DNA from: HK1 sp965220535
GTDB lineage: Bacteria; Pseudomonadota; Gammaproteobacteria; HK1
NCBI GenBank assembly: GCA_965220535.1
Contig: OZ244833.1
Span: forward strand, 682,001-746,000
DNA length: 64,000 bases
Direction of reading: 5' to 3'
Position 1 is the stretch's first letter; every line of letters starts with the position of its first letter. Made by a program: the position numbers and the translations under genes. Below are positions 17,556 to 25,962 of the stretch, piece by piece. The notes below the pieces were generated by a model. The model saw only the letters and a list, made by a program, of their open reading frames with translations, had not been told where the DNA came from and made no database searches.

Positions 17556-19547
17556 TCAGCTTTCGCGAGATTGCGTCGAATCCCCGGCGGCATCGGCTGC
17601 GGCATCGCTTGCATCGGCCTTTGCCGACGCCTCTGGCACCGACGCTTCGTCCGCCGCCGAATCCTCGGCGGCAGACGCTACCGCTGCCTGCGCCGCGTCC
17701 GCTTCCGAAGCCTCCGCTGCCGATGCTTGCGTCGACGAGGCACTCTCGGCACCCTCCGGTGCGGCCGCTTCGGCGGGCTCGGCCTCGGGCTCGGGGGCCG
17801 TCGAGGAACCCGACGCCTCGGAATCGCCCGCAGGGGCGGCCTTGGCGTCTTTTTTCGATGATTCTTTCGAGGATTCGTCGGAGCGAGAGTCCATCTGCCT
17901 CTTGATCAAATCCCCCAAGGTCGTGGCCCCGGCAGATCCGGCAGTGGTGTATTCCTGCATCGTCTGCACTTCCTCTTCGCTCTCGCGGGCCTTGATCGAC
18001 AAGGAAAGGACGCGCTTCTTGCGATCCAAACCCACGAATTTGGCCTCGACCTCATCCCCTTCCTTGAGAGCGGTACGGGCATCCTCGACCCGCTCCCGTC
18101 CGATCTCCGAGGCCCTAAGATAGCCGTCGACACCCTCGGCGAGATCGATCGTCGCTCCCTTGGCATCGACCTCGACCACCTTGCCCTTGACGATGGAGCC
18201 CTTGGGATTGCTCGATAGATAAGTGGAGAGGGGGTCCTTGTCGATCTGCTTGATCCCCAAGGAAATCCGCTCGCGATCGGGATCCACGCTGAGGACCACC
18301 GTCTCGATCTCATCCCCCTTCTTGTAGCGTCGGATCGCCTCTTCGCCCGGCTCGCCCCAAGAAAGATCGGAAAGGTGCACGAGCCCGTCGATACCGCCGT
18401 CGAGGCCGACGAAGACCCCGAAATCGGTGATCGATTTGATCGCGCCGCTGACCCGGTCGCCCTTGCGATAGTTCTCGAAGAACTCCTGCCACGGATTCGG
18501 CCGGCACTGTTTGATGCCGAGCGAGATGCGGCGGCGATTTTCATCGACATCGAGCACCATCACTTCGACGCTGTCGCCGAGCTGCACCACCTTGTTGGGG
18601 TGGACATTCTTGTTGGTCCAATCCATTTCCGAGACATGGACCAGCCCTTCGACCCCGTCGCCGATATCGACGAAACACCCGTAGTCGGCGATATTCGTCA
18701 CCTGACCGAATACCCGGGTGCCGTCGGGGTAGCGGCGGGAGATATCGATCCACGGATCGGTTCCGAGCTGTTTGAGCCCCAACGAAACCCGGGAACGCTC
18801 GCGATCGAATTTGAGAACCTTGACCTCGATCTCATCGCCGACATTGACGACTTCCGTCGGATGCTTGACCCGCTTCCACGCCATGTCGATGATATGGAGC
18901 AAGCCGTCGATGCCACCTAGATCCACGAATGCCCCGTACTCGGTCAGATTCTTGACCACCCCCGGGAGCACCGCGCCCTCTTTGAGATTCTCGAGCAGGG
19001 ATTCACGCTCGGCGGAATACTCCTCTTCGACCACCGCGCGGCGGGAAACGACGACGTTGTTGCGTCGACGATCCAGTTTGATCACCTTGAACTCGAGCAT
19101 CTTGCCTTCTAGATAAGTGGTATCGCGTACCGGACGCACGTCGACCAAGGAGCCGGGCAAAAAAGCCCGGATGCTGTCGACATCCACGGTAAAGCCGCCT
19201 TTGACCTTGCCGGTCATCATCCCCGAGACCACGTCGCCGCCTTCGAAGGATGCCTCGAGTCGACTCCAAGCGCGAGCCCGCTTGGCCTTCTCGCGCGAAA
19301 GCCGAGTGGAGCCGAATCCGTCCTCGACGGAATCGAGCGCGACCTCGATGAGGTCGCCGATCACGACTTCCACTTCGCCGCTTTCGTTTCTGAACTGATC
19401 GACCGGGATGGTCGATTCGGATTTCAGACCGGCATGCACGGTGACGAACTCGGGGCTGACGGCGATCACCGTCCCTTCGATAATCGCCCCGGGACGCATT
19501 TTTCTGTCGACTTCGCTCTGCTCGAGCAGTTCCGCAAAGCTTTCCAT
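17556..19547 (-). CDS. rpsA: 30S ribosomal protein S1 with Ala/Glu/Ser-rich tail
   Basis: A 663-residue protein opening MESFAELLEQSEVDRKMRPG, with six S1 RNA-binding domains at roughly 20-90, 105-172, 192-260, 277-346, 364-433 and 451-520. Repeated landmarks such as YGAFVDLGGIDGLLHIIDMA and YGCFVDIGDGVEGLVHVSEM are clear. S1 brings mRNA to the 30S subunit. E. coli S1 is 557 residues; the extra length here is an acidic, low-complexity C-terminal tail (Ala, Glu, Ser, Asp) from about residue 555. Between cmk and ihfB, as expected. Confidence 0.96.
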   Translation of the reverse strand: MESFAELLEQSEVDRKMRPGAIIEGTVIAVSPEFVTVHAGLKSESTIPVDQFRNESGEVEVVIGDLIEVALDSVEDGFGSTRLSREKAKRARAWSRLEASFEGGDVVSGMMTGKVKGGFTVDVDSIRAFLPGSLVDVRPVRDTTYLEGKMLEFKVIKLDRRRNNVVVSRRAVVEEEYSAERESLLENLKEGAVLPGVVKNLTEYGAFVDLGGIDGLLHIIDMAWKRVKHPTEVVNVGDEIEVKVLKFDRERSRVSLGLKQLGTDPWIDISRRYPDGTRVFGQVTNIADYGCFVDIGDGVEGLVHVSEMDWTNKNVHPNKVVQLGDSVEVMVLDVDENRRRISLGIKQCRPNPWQEFFENYRKGDRVSGAIKSITDFGVFVGLDGGIDGLVHLSDLSWGEPGEEAIRRYKKGDEIETVVLSVDPDRERISLGIKQIDKDPLSTYLSSNPKGSIVKGKVVEVDAKGATIDLAEGVDGYLRASEIGRERVEDARTALKEGDEVEAKFVGLDRKKRVLSLSIKARESEEEVQTMQEYTTAGSAGATTLGDLIKRQMDSRSDESSKESSKKDAKAAPAGDSEASGSSTAPEPEAEPAEAAAPEGAESASSTQASAAEASEADAAQAAVASAAEDSAADEASVPEASAKADASDAAADAAGDSTQSRES

Positions 19548-19791
19548 GACCGAATCGTTTTTCCTTCCGTTGGAACCCGCAAGTTCGATGAGCGCACGAC
19601 CGGCAACCGAAGACCCGATAAAACGGTACGAAAAACGGGTCTTTCGGCGCTTTTAGGCGTTGCGCTCTCTATTGCCGTATTGCCGTCGAGCATCGCTTCG
19701 AGCGCCGCGGGTAACGCGCTCGATGGTCGATACATGATGCGAAGCCTCGTCCCCCTCGTCCCTACTCCTCGATCCTATCGATCGATGAGAG

Positions 19792-20538
19792 TCATTCCGC
19801 GAGGCGGCGCTTCGCGATCTTCAGCAAATCGTCGGCGACTTCGGCGGCGGTGCGAGACGTGGTATCCACCGACAACACATCGGCCGCCATGGTCTTGCGA
19901 CGCAGCGGGGCGATAGCGCGAGTGCTGTCTTGCGTATCGCGCGACACGATCCGCTGCCTGATCTCGTCAATGGTAGCGAAGATACCCTTTTCAATCAATT
20001 GGCGATGTCGCCGCTTCGCCCTTTCATCGACCCCGGCTTCGAGAAAAACCTTCAACAAAGCATCGGGGAAAACCACGCTGCCCATATCCCGCCCGTCGGC
20101 GACCAAGCCCGGAGGGGAGCGAAAACTCCTTTGCCAGCCGAGCAGGGCCTGCCTGACCTCGGCATGGACGGATACGCGGGCGGCATCGTCGCTGCAGCGC
20201 TCGCTGCGAATCGCATCGGCGATATCCTCGCCGCTCAACTGCGCCCGCGAAGCCTCGCGAGGATCGGGGACGAAGACGATCTCCTTTTCGATCCCGCGGA
20301 CGAGGGCCGCCAGCGCTTGCGGCCGATCGCAATCGACCCCGCGGTGCCGGGCAACGAGAGCGAGGATGCGATAAAGGGCGCCGCTGTCCAAGATGGAAAA
20401 ACCCAAGGACTGCGCGAGCAAGCGAGCCACGGTGCCCTTGCCGGAGGCGGCGGGGCCGTCGATGGCAATCACCGGTGGCGGCGCCGGGGATGTCGGGGCC
20501 GGGGATGTCGGGGCCGGCATATCGGCGGAATCAGGCAT
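19792..20538 (-). CDS. cmk: Cytidylate kinase
   Basis: A 248-residue CMP/dCMP kinase. The P-loop IDGPAASGKGTVARLLAQ and the SGALYRILALVARHRG and VADGRDMGSVVFPDA segments are diagnostic. I start it at ATG 20536-20538 (MPDSADMPAP), which overlaps the aroA stop by 8 nt, so expression is probably coupled. The first 20 residues include a duplicated Ala-Pro-Thr-Ser-Pro unit made by a 15-bp DNA repeat; it precedes the first strand and should not affect the fold. Confidence 0.94.
   Translation of the reverse strand: MPDSADMPAPTSPAPTSPAPPPVIAIDGPAASGKGTVARLLAQSLGFSILDSGALYRILALVARHRGVDCDRPQALAALVRGIEKEIVFVPDPREASRAQLSGEDIADAIRSERCSDDAARVSVHAEVRQALLGWQRSFRSPPGLVADGRDMGSVVFPDALLKVFLEAGVDERAKRRHRQLIEKGIFATIDEIRQRIVSRDTQDSTRAIAPLRRKTMAADVLSVDTTSRTAAEVADDLLKIAKRRLAE
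20486..20515. repeat. 15-bp exact tandem duplication in the 5' end of cmk
   Basis: GGGGATGTCGGGGCC is present twice head to tail. On the minus strand it encodes a repeated Ala-Pro-Thr-Ser-Pro block in the N-terminus of cytidylate kinase. Confidence 0.9.
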
Positions 20539-21934
20539 CGCTTTCGACGGCCTCGATATCGAGGCCGACATCGCTCGCAAGGGATACGAAGTCGGGAAAG
20601 GAGGTCGCCACGTTGCGGCAATCCCGGATCCGCAAGGGCTCGCCGGACTCGTCGATGCCGGCGGTCGCAAAAGCCATGGCGATGCGGTGATCGTCGGCGC
20701 TGTCGATGCTTCCCCCGGCGATCGCGCCGCCGTTGACGATCATGCCGTCTTCGAGGGTTTCGACCTCGACGCCGAGAGCGGCAAGGGCGGCGGCGGCGGC
20801 CGCGATCCGATCGCTTTCCTTGATGCGCAACTCCCTCGCCCCGCGCACCCGAGTGCGCCCGCGGGCAGCGGCGGCGGCGACGAAAATCGCCGGGAACTCG
20901 TCGATGGCCAAGGGCACCAGGGCGGGATCGATATCGATGCCTTGCAACCGGGTGCCTTGTACGCGCAGATCCGCGACCGGCTCGAAGCCGTCGCTTCGTA
21001 GCGAGAGACGCTCGATCCGCGCCCCCATCCCCTCGAGGATCGAGAGCACGCCGCTGCGGGTCGGGTTGATCCCGACCCCTCGCACCGTGATATCCGAACC
21101 CGGGCGAGCGGCGGCGGCGGCGAGAAAAAATGCCGCCGAGGAAAGATCTCCCGGCACGTCGATCTCGATTCCTTGCAGGCGCGCGCCCCCCTCGATACAA
21201 GTACGAAGCCCTTGCTGCGCCACCCGAACGCCGAAGGCGCGCAGCATCCTCTCGGTATGGTCGCGACTCGCCGCCGGTTCCGTATAGCAGGTCGTCCCTT
21301 GCGCTTCGAGCCCGGCGAGCAAAATGGCGGATTTGACTTGGGCGCTGACCACGTCGCCGGAAAAGTCGATCGCTCTCAATCGGCCCCGGGGGGTATCCCG
21401 GGAGGTATCGCGCTTCGAAGGCTCGATGCGAAGCGGCGGCGTTCCCGCCGGGGAAGGCTCGATCTTCGCCCCCATCGACGACAGGGGATCGGTGATGCGC
21501 CGCATCGGGCGCCGACTCAACGATCGATCGCCGGTCAATCGGCACGGGCCGTCGAGGCGAGCGCACAGCAGGCCCGCCAACAAACGCATCGACGTGCCCG
21601 AATTGCCGAGATCCAATACCCCCGAGGGCGGAGGCGACAAACTTCGATCACCGACCCCGTGGACCGTGACCTCCCCTAGTCGGCATCGGCTCGGCTCTTC
21701 CTCCGATGCGCAAGGGTCAAGAACGTCGATCCGCACTCCCAGCGCCCGCAACGCGGCCATCGTCGCCAAGACATCCTCGCCCGGCAAAAGATTTCGGATG
21801 CGCGTTCGGCCCTCGGCGACCGCCGCCAGCATGAGGCTGCGATGGGATATCGACTTGTCGCCGGGAACGCGGATGTCGCCGCGCAAGGGGCCGCTCGGTC
21901 GTACCAAGTAGTCGATGGAGGCGGCGTTCGTCAT
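20531..21934 (-). CDS. aroA: 5-enolpyruvylshikimate-3-phosphate synthase
   Basis: A 467-residue enzyme of the shikimate pathway. Key motifs are present: GDKSISHRSLMLAAVAEG, LGNSGTSMRLLAGLL and the late ELRIKESDRIAAAAAAL and DHRIAMAFATAG. It begins inside the stop of tyrA (4-nt overlap). In Pseudomonas-like genomes tyrA and aroA are often fused; here they are separate but tightly coupled. The motif around the PEP site (LGNSGTSMR) has Ser where E. coli has Ala (GNAGTAMR), a pattern of the class II glyphosate-tolerant enzymes, so tolerance is possible. Confidence 0.95.
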   Translation of the reverse strand: MTNAASIDYLVRPSGPLRGDIRVPGDKSISHRSLMLAAVAEGRTRIRNLLPGEDVLATMAALRALGVRIDVLDPCASEEEPSRCRLGEVTVHGVGDRSLSPPPSGVLDLGNSGTSMRLLAGLLCARLDGPCRLTGDRSLSRRPMRRITDPLSSMGAKIEPSPAGTPPLRIEPSKRDTSRDTPRGRLRAIDFSGDVVSAQVKSAILLAGLEAQGTTCYTEPAASRDHTERMLRAFGVRVAQQGLRTCIEGGARLQGIEIDVPGDLSSAAFFLAAAAARPGSDITVRGVGINPTRSGVLSILEGMGARIERLSLRSDGFEPVADLRVQGTRLQGIDIDPALVPLAIDEFPAIFVAAAAARGRTRVRGARELRIKESDRIAAAAAALAALGVEVETLEDGMIVNGGAIAGGSIDSADDHRIAMAFATAGIDESGEPLRIRDCRNVATSFPDFVSLASDVGLDIEAVESDA

Positions 21935-22920
21935 CGCGCACTTCGATCCTTCTCGTCCTGTGCATCCTGCGCATCCTGTGCATCCTGTGCATCGGGAGAA
22001 GCGAGCGCCGAGGCTCGAGCGACGCGATGCGAGGGAGGCGCTTGGCTCGCCACCGATTCCGCATAACGGTCGCGGATGGTTTTGGCGCGGGCGAAAACCG
22101 AATGTATCGTCTCGCTTTGTCCTTGCTCCACCGCGTCGATCAGATTGTCGAGCTCGCCCCGAAAAAGGTGCAGCGCACCGAGCACGGCCTCTTTGTTGGC
22201 CAAACAGATGTCATGCCACATCCGGGGGTCGCTCGAGGCGATGCGGGTGAAATCGTAAAAGCCGCCCGCGGAGTAGCGGAAGAACTCGCTATGTTCGGGG
22301 TGTCGACCCAAGGCGTCGACGAGGGTATAGGCCAACAGATGGGGCAAATGACTGGTCAAGGCGAGGATCTCGTCGTGCCGCTGCACGCCCATTTCGATCA
22401 CTTCCGCGCCCACCGCCTCCCACATCCCCCTCACCCGCGCTCGGGCTTTCGCCGATGTTCGCTCCACCGGGGTCAAGATCACCCGCCGCCGCTCGAAAAG
22501 ACCCTCGATCGATGATTCCACTCCGCTGTGCTCGGTCCCGGCGATGGGATGGGCGGGGACGAAACGCTCCATCTGGGAAGGCGAAAGGGTCGCACGAGCC
22601 GCCTCCATCACGCAGGACTTGGCGCTGCCGACATCGCTGATCACCGCGTCTTCGTCGATGCCGCCGGCGGTACGCAAGCGCTCGAAAACGCCCGACATGG
22701 CCCCGAGGGGAACGGCGATCACGATCATATCCGCGCCGCGAGCGGCGACGGCGGGATCCGGATCGAAGCCGTCGATCACCCCCAAGGCGAGGGCTTTTTC
22801 GAGATTGGCCGGGTTGCGGCTCGATCCTGTGACCTCGCCGACCGCTCCCAATCGCTTCAGATCGCGAGCCAGCGAGCCCCCGATCAACCCCGTGCCGATA
22901 ATGCAAAGCCTTCGAATCAT
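21931..22920 (-). CDS. tyrA: Prephenate dehydrogenase
   Basis: A 329-residue NAD-dependent dehydrogenase for tyrosine synthesis. It starts at ATG 22918-22920 with MIRRLCIIGTGLIGGSLARD, a clean GxGxxGG dinucleotide site. FVPAHPIAGTEHSGVESSIE and ALTSHLPHLLAYTLVDAL are the active-site segments of the family. The end is a low-complexity run of Asp-Ala-Gln repeats encoded by a 9-bp DNA repeat, after residue 300. It lies between pheA and aroA. Confidence 0.94.
   Translation of the reverse strand: MIRRLCIIGTGLIGGSLARDLKRLGAVGEVTGSSRNPANLEKALALGVIDGFDPDPAVAARGADMIVIAVPLGAMSGVFERLRTAGGIDEDAVISDVGSAKSCVMEAARATLSPSQMERFVPAHPIAGTEHSGVESSIEGLFERRRVILTPVERTSAKARARVRGMWEAVGAEVIEMGVQRHDEILALTSHLPHLLAYTLVDALGRHPEHSEFFRYSAGGFYDFTRIASSDPRMWHDICLANKEAVLGALHLFRGELDNLIDAVEQGQSETIHSVFARAKTIRDRYAESVASQAPPSHRVARASALASPDAQDAQDAQDAQDEKDRSAR
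21956..21991. repeat. 9-bp tandem repeat, four units, in the 3' end of tyrA
   Basis: Units of TCCTGTGCA (one with a single change) encode Asp-Ala-Gln repeats at the C-terminus of TyrA. Because the unit is 9 bp, copy-number change would not break the frame. Confidence 0.9.
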
Positions 22921-22979
22921 CACTGTTCTTTTCGCTCGCTCTGCGGCCACGGGTTCCGATACGCTTGTCAGGGCTTCGG

Positions 22980-23975
22980 TCAAGGCTCGACGAAAGGCTC
23001 GACGATCGGAAAAGAACCCAGCAGAATCGGGCTTTCGTCGCTTTCGTCGCCGGCCGAAGTCCGGTCGGAATCGGGCGCGGTATCGGACGCAGGATCGGAC
23101 GCATCGTTCGCCGCCGAATCCCGTCGGCGATCTCGCAGCCGCAATGCCCGGCGCCAATCGTCGAGAGGATCCTCGCCGCGATGCGCAATGCACACGATCC
23201 AGCGCTCGACGCCCGGCGAAAGGGGCTTCGTTCCTTGCGGATTTCGAAGGGGATGGAAATCCGCCGCAAGCGGCGGGGATCGATCGCGCAAGAATTCCTC
23301 GAGCCCTTGTTTGTGCTCGGCCCGGATCAGCCAAACGCTGCAGGCGAGGGCCGCCGCGGGTACCGCTTCTCTTCCCGCGACCACGAAAGAATCCCCCGTC
23401 GCATCATCGGTCCACTGGCCGATCAAAGTCTGTCCTCGCAACGATGCACTGCCCAACCGGGGATTGGCGCAACCGGCGTGGACAAAAGCGATCATCGCAT
23501 AGTCGCACTCCCCTTGCGCCGACGCGCGAAGCGCTTCTTCTTCGCCGTCGAAGCGGGGCAGGTCGATGGCGCCGCCGAAATGAGCGAGGGCGGCTCGCAT
23601 CGCCGGCGCCGTGGCCCACGCAACCGCGAGGCGCTGCTCCAAGGATCTGCAACTCGAGGCGACCTCGCGAAAAAGACGAATCACTTCCGCGGGGGGCAAG
23701 GCGCCGCCGTCTCGTTTTTGTCGGGCGGCGAGACGGCCGAGCAACTGCGCTTCGCGCTCCGGGCGATAGTAGCGAGGGGATCCGGGAAAGCCCGACTTGA
23801 TGCCCGCCACCTCGAGCGCGGCCTCGGCCCGACGATTCAGCAACGCCAGTATTTCCTCGTCGATGGAATCGATGCGGCGGCGCAAGGAAGCGAGGGCTTC
23901 GTCTCCCGAGGGCTCCGGATCAACCGGCGAAGCCCTTTTCGCGCCCGACCATGGAGGATCGGGATCATCGTTCAT
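22980..23975 (-). CDS. pheA: P-protein-like: chorismate mutase with a degenerate prephenate dehydratase half
   Basis: A 331-residue protein. Residues 26-112 are a good AroQ chorismate mutase: LASLRRRIDSIDEEILALLN, GIK near 60 and YYRPEREAQLLGRL, keeping the Arg, Lys, Arg-Glu catalytic set. The rest aligns in position with prephenate dehydratase plus ACT but has lost the hallmarks. GPxGTFS is replaced by WATAPAM near 120-126, and the catalytic TRF motif by TGDSFVVAG near 193-201. The ACT ESRP segment is not seen. A weak remnant, DGEEEALRASAQGECDYAMI, marks the second dehydratase block. The tail is Asp/Ser-rich. It overlaps the serA-type stop by 4 nt. A chorismate mutase role is likely; dehydratase activity is doubtful. 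Confidence 0.85.
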   Translation of the reverse strand: MNDDPDPPWSGAKRASPVDPEPSGDEALASLRRRIDSIDEEILALLNRRAEAALEVAGIKSGFPGSPRYYRPEREAQLLGRLAARQKRDGGALPPAEVIRLFREVASSCRSLEQRLAVAWATAPAMRAALAHFGGAIDLPRFDGEEEALRASAQGECDYAMIAFVHAGCANPRLGSASLRGQTLIGQWTDDATGDSFVVAGREAVPAAALACSVWLIRAEHKQGLEEFLRDRSPPLAADFHPLRNPQGTKPLSPGVERWIVCIAHRGEDPLDDWRRALRLRDRRRDSAANDASDPASDTAPDSDRTSAGDESDESPILLGSFPIVEPFVEP

Positions 23976-25135
23976 AGCATTCGTACCGATAGCACTCCCT
24001 CGATCGCGCGCAGCGCCTCCAAGAGCGAGGGGGAAACCTCCCCGTCGACGTCCGTCAGGGTATAAGCCACCCGATCTCGGGAACGATTGAGCATATCGAG
24101 AATATTCAGCCCGGCTCCGGCGATGGCGGTGGATATCTGCCCGAGCATATTGGGAACATTGGCATTGGCGATCGCGATCCGCTGCCCCTCGTTATCCGCC
24201 AACCGGATCTCGGGGAAGTTGAGGGCGTTGACGATCGTGCCTCTTTCGAGGAAGTCGATCGTCTGGGTCGCCACCATCGACGCGCAATTTTCCTGCGCCT
24301 CGGCCGTGGAGGCCCCGATATGGGGCAGCGCGATGACCCCGGGACGACCGCGCAACGCCGGGGAAGGAAAATCGGTGACGTAACTTGCCAAACGCCCCTC
24401 GTCGAGAGCCTTCGAAACCGCTTCCTCGTCCGCGATACCGCTGCGCGACATATTGAGGAGCGTCGTTCCTCGACGCATCCGGGCGATACGAGCGGCATCC
24501 GCGAGCCTCAACGTCCGCTCGCCCAAGGGAACATGCAGGGTAACGAAATCCGAGGAGGCGAAGATATCCTCCACGCTGGCCGCTTGGTCGACGCTCGACG
24601 AGAGCTGCCACGCCCGCGGCACGGTGATCGATGGATCGAACCCCAAAACCCGCATGCCCAAAGAGACGGCAGCGTTGGCGACCTGCACCCCGATCGCCCC
24701 GAGCCCCACCACCCCCAAAGTCTTGCCGGCGATTTCCGAACCGGTGAAGCGCTTTTTGCCTTGCTCGACCGCCTGCGTGAAAGCGGGATCGTCCTGATCG
24801 ATGCCGTGCACGAAAGACCAAGCATCGCATAGACGCCGCGAGGAAAGGAGAAGCCCGGCGATCGTCAACTCCTTGACCGCGTTCGCATTCGCCCCCGGGG
24901 TATTGAAGACCACGATTCCGCGATCGGTCAAGGATTCGACCGGGATATTGTTGAACCCCGCCCCGGCGCGAGCCACGGCTTTGACGCTTTCGGGAAATGC
25001 ATGACGATGGAGGTCGCGCGAGCGGACCAAGAGCGCATCCGGCTTATCGATATCCTCGCCGACGAGGTAGCGCTGTGCCGGGAAGAGGGAAAGTCCGGTA
25101 GGGGAAATCGAATCGAGGGTTTGGATGCGAAACAT
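23972..25135 (-). CDS. serA: D-3-phosphoglycerate dehydrogenase-type 2-hydroxyacid dehydrogenase
   Basis: A 387-residue NAD-dependent dehydrogenase starting at ATG 25133-25135 (MFRIQTLDSISPTGL). The Rossmann motif reads LGVVGLGAIGVQVANAA, the catalytic His is in ALPHIGASTAEAQENCA, and a C-terminal ACT domain follows (NVPNMLGQISTAIAGAGLNI). This is the short SerA form with ACT, first step of serine synthesis. It takes the place that serC usually holds between gyrA and pheA; no serC is in the window. The pheA start overlaps its stop, so they are coupled. Confidence 0.9.
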   Translation of the reverse strand: MFRIQTLDSISPTGLSLFPAQRYLVGEDIDKPDALLVRSRDLHRHAFPESVKAVARAGAGFNNIPVESLTDRGIVVFNTPGANANAVKELTIAGLLLSSRRLCDAWSFVHGIDQDDPAFTQAVEQGKKRFTGSEIAGKTLGVVGLGAIGVQVANAAVSLGMRVLGFDPSITVPRAWQLSSSVDQAASVEDIFASSDFVTLHVPLGERTLRLADAARIARMRRGTTLLNMSRSGIADEEAVSKALDEGRLASYVTDFPSPALRGRPGVIALPHIGASTAEAQENCASMVATQTIDFLERGTIVNALNFPEIRLADNEGQRIAIANANVPNMLGQISTAIAGAGLNILDMLNRSRDRVAYTLTDVDGEVSPSLLEALRAIEGVLSVRML

Positions 25136-25152
25136 GGAATTCTCTTGGCAAA

Positions 25153-25200
25153 GGGGATGACGAGGGGGATGGCAAGGGGGATGACAAGTGTGATGACGAG
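25153..25200. repeat. 12-bp tandem repeat, four units, upstream of the serA-type gene
   Basis: GGGGATGACGAG and three variants lie just 5' of the gene on the minus strand. The position, directly before the coding start, is the same as that of the 12-bp repeats before potF and mtaD. Confidence 0.85.
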
Positions 25201-25292
25201 CCGACGGCGAGGCGATGGTATCGGCGCACGACAGGCGATCCGGCATCGTCTTTGGCAGGCGATCGTCCGCCGCGCAGCATCTCGCCGCCTAG

Positions 25293-25628
25293 CTAGGCGG
25301 GCTTGGTCTTGCGAGCGACGACGCCGCGAGCGATGCGATCATGCCAAAGCAACCGCTGCAGTGAGCGGCGCGTGGTTGTCTTGTCTGTCATTCTCACTTC
25401 CCTTTCGGTGATGGTGTTCCACTCGCGAACGAGCGACGCCGAGATGCCGCGCGGCTTGCGTTCGACGCGATACGGGAACGGCTTTATGGCGTCCGGTCTT
25501 GCACCGGCGAAGCGCGGCAAGCGCGCAGCGACCGCTTCGTCCTTGCGGTCATACGGGCGCGACATGATGCGCGTGCCGTCTTCGCCGTCGCGCACGATGA
25601 CAAAGACGGTTTGCGAGTCGGCGCTCAT
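25293..25628 (-). CDS. Hypothetical protein, 111 residues
   Basis: Starts at ATG 25626-25628 with MSADSQTVFVIVRDGEDGTR. It is basic, with no membrane segment and no family I recognise. VFVIVRDGEDGTRIMSRPYD looks like a small beta-strand domain. The frame overlaps an upstream small frame. Base usage differs a little from neighbours. It fills the gap between gyrA and the serA-type gene and may be foreign. Confidence 0.4.
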   Translation of the reverse strand: MSADSQTVFVIVRDGEDGTRIMSRPYDRKDEAVAARLPRFAGARPDAIKPFPYRVERKPRGISASLVREWNTITEREVRMTDKTTTRRSLQRLLWHDRIARGVVARKTKPA

Positions 25629-25869
25629 GCCGGCGACTTGACTTGGCAGACGCGGCGGGCATCTCCGACTTCGGCGTCGGCTCGGTCGCCGCCGGATTGA
25701 CCGAGGGCGCACCGACGGACTTGGCGATGCTGCAATCGTCGCGGGTCATCCGCCACGCGGTTTCGGGCACGATGCCGTCGTCGCGGGTTTGGATGATGCG
25801 CCGCCGATCTTCCATCGCTTCGAAGACGCTCGGCGTATCGCCGTGATCGACGCGCTTGCCGTCGGGCAT
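25549..25869 (-). CDS. Hypothetical protein, 106 residues
   Basis: A frame beginning MPDGKRVDHGDTPSVFEAME and passing MEDRRRIIQTRDDGIVPETA. Its last third overlaps the next small frame out of phase and is Arg/His-rich, so the true end may differ. The frame stays open upstream of the ATG (reading PKYRLIEV before the Met), so a longer gene cut by the gyrA end is possible. No family recognised. Together with its neighbour it could be one frameshifted gene. Confidence 0.35.
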   Translation of the reverse strand: MPDGKRVDHGDTPSVFEAMEDRRRIIQTRDDGIVPETAWRMTRDDCSIAKSVGAPSVNPAATEPTPKSEMPAASAKSSRRHERRLANRLCHRARRRRRHAHHVAPV

Positions 25870-25962
25870 GACTTCGATCAGGCGGTACTTCGGCGACTTC
25901 GGTCGCTCGTCGACAAGGGCTCGGGATTTTTCGGATCCCGTTCGAGTCGAGTCGAGCGTCTT

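Noticed and set aside
25293..25962. Prophage fragment
   Set aside because: No integrase, phage structural gene, att-like repeat or tRNA is seen; only composition and unknown frames.
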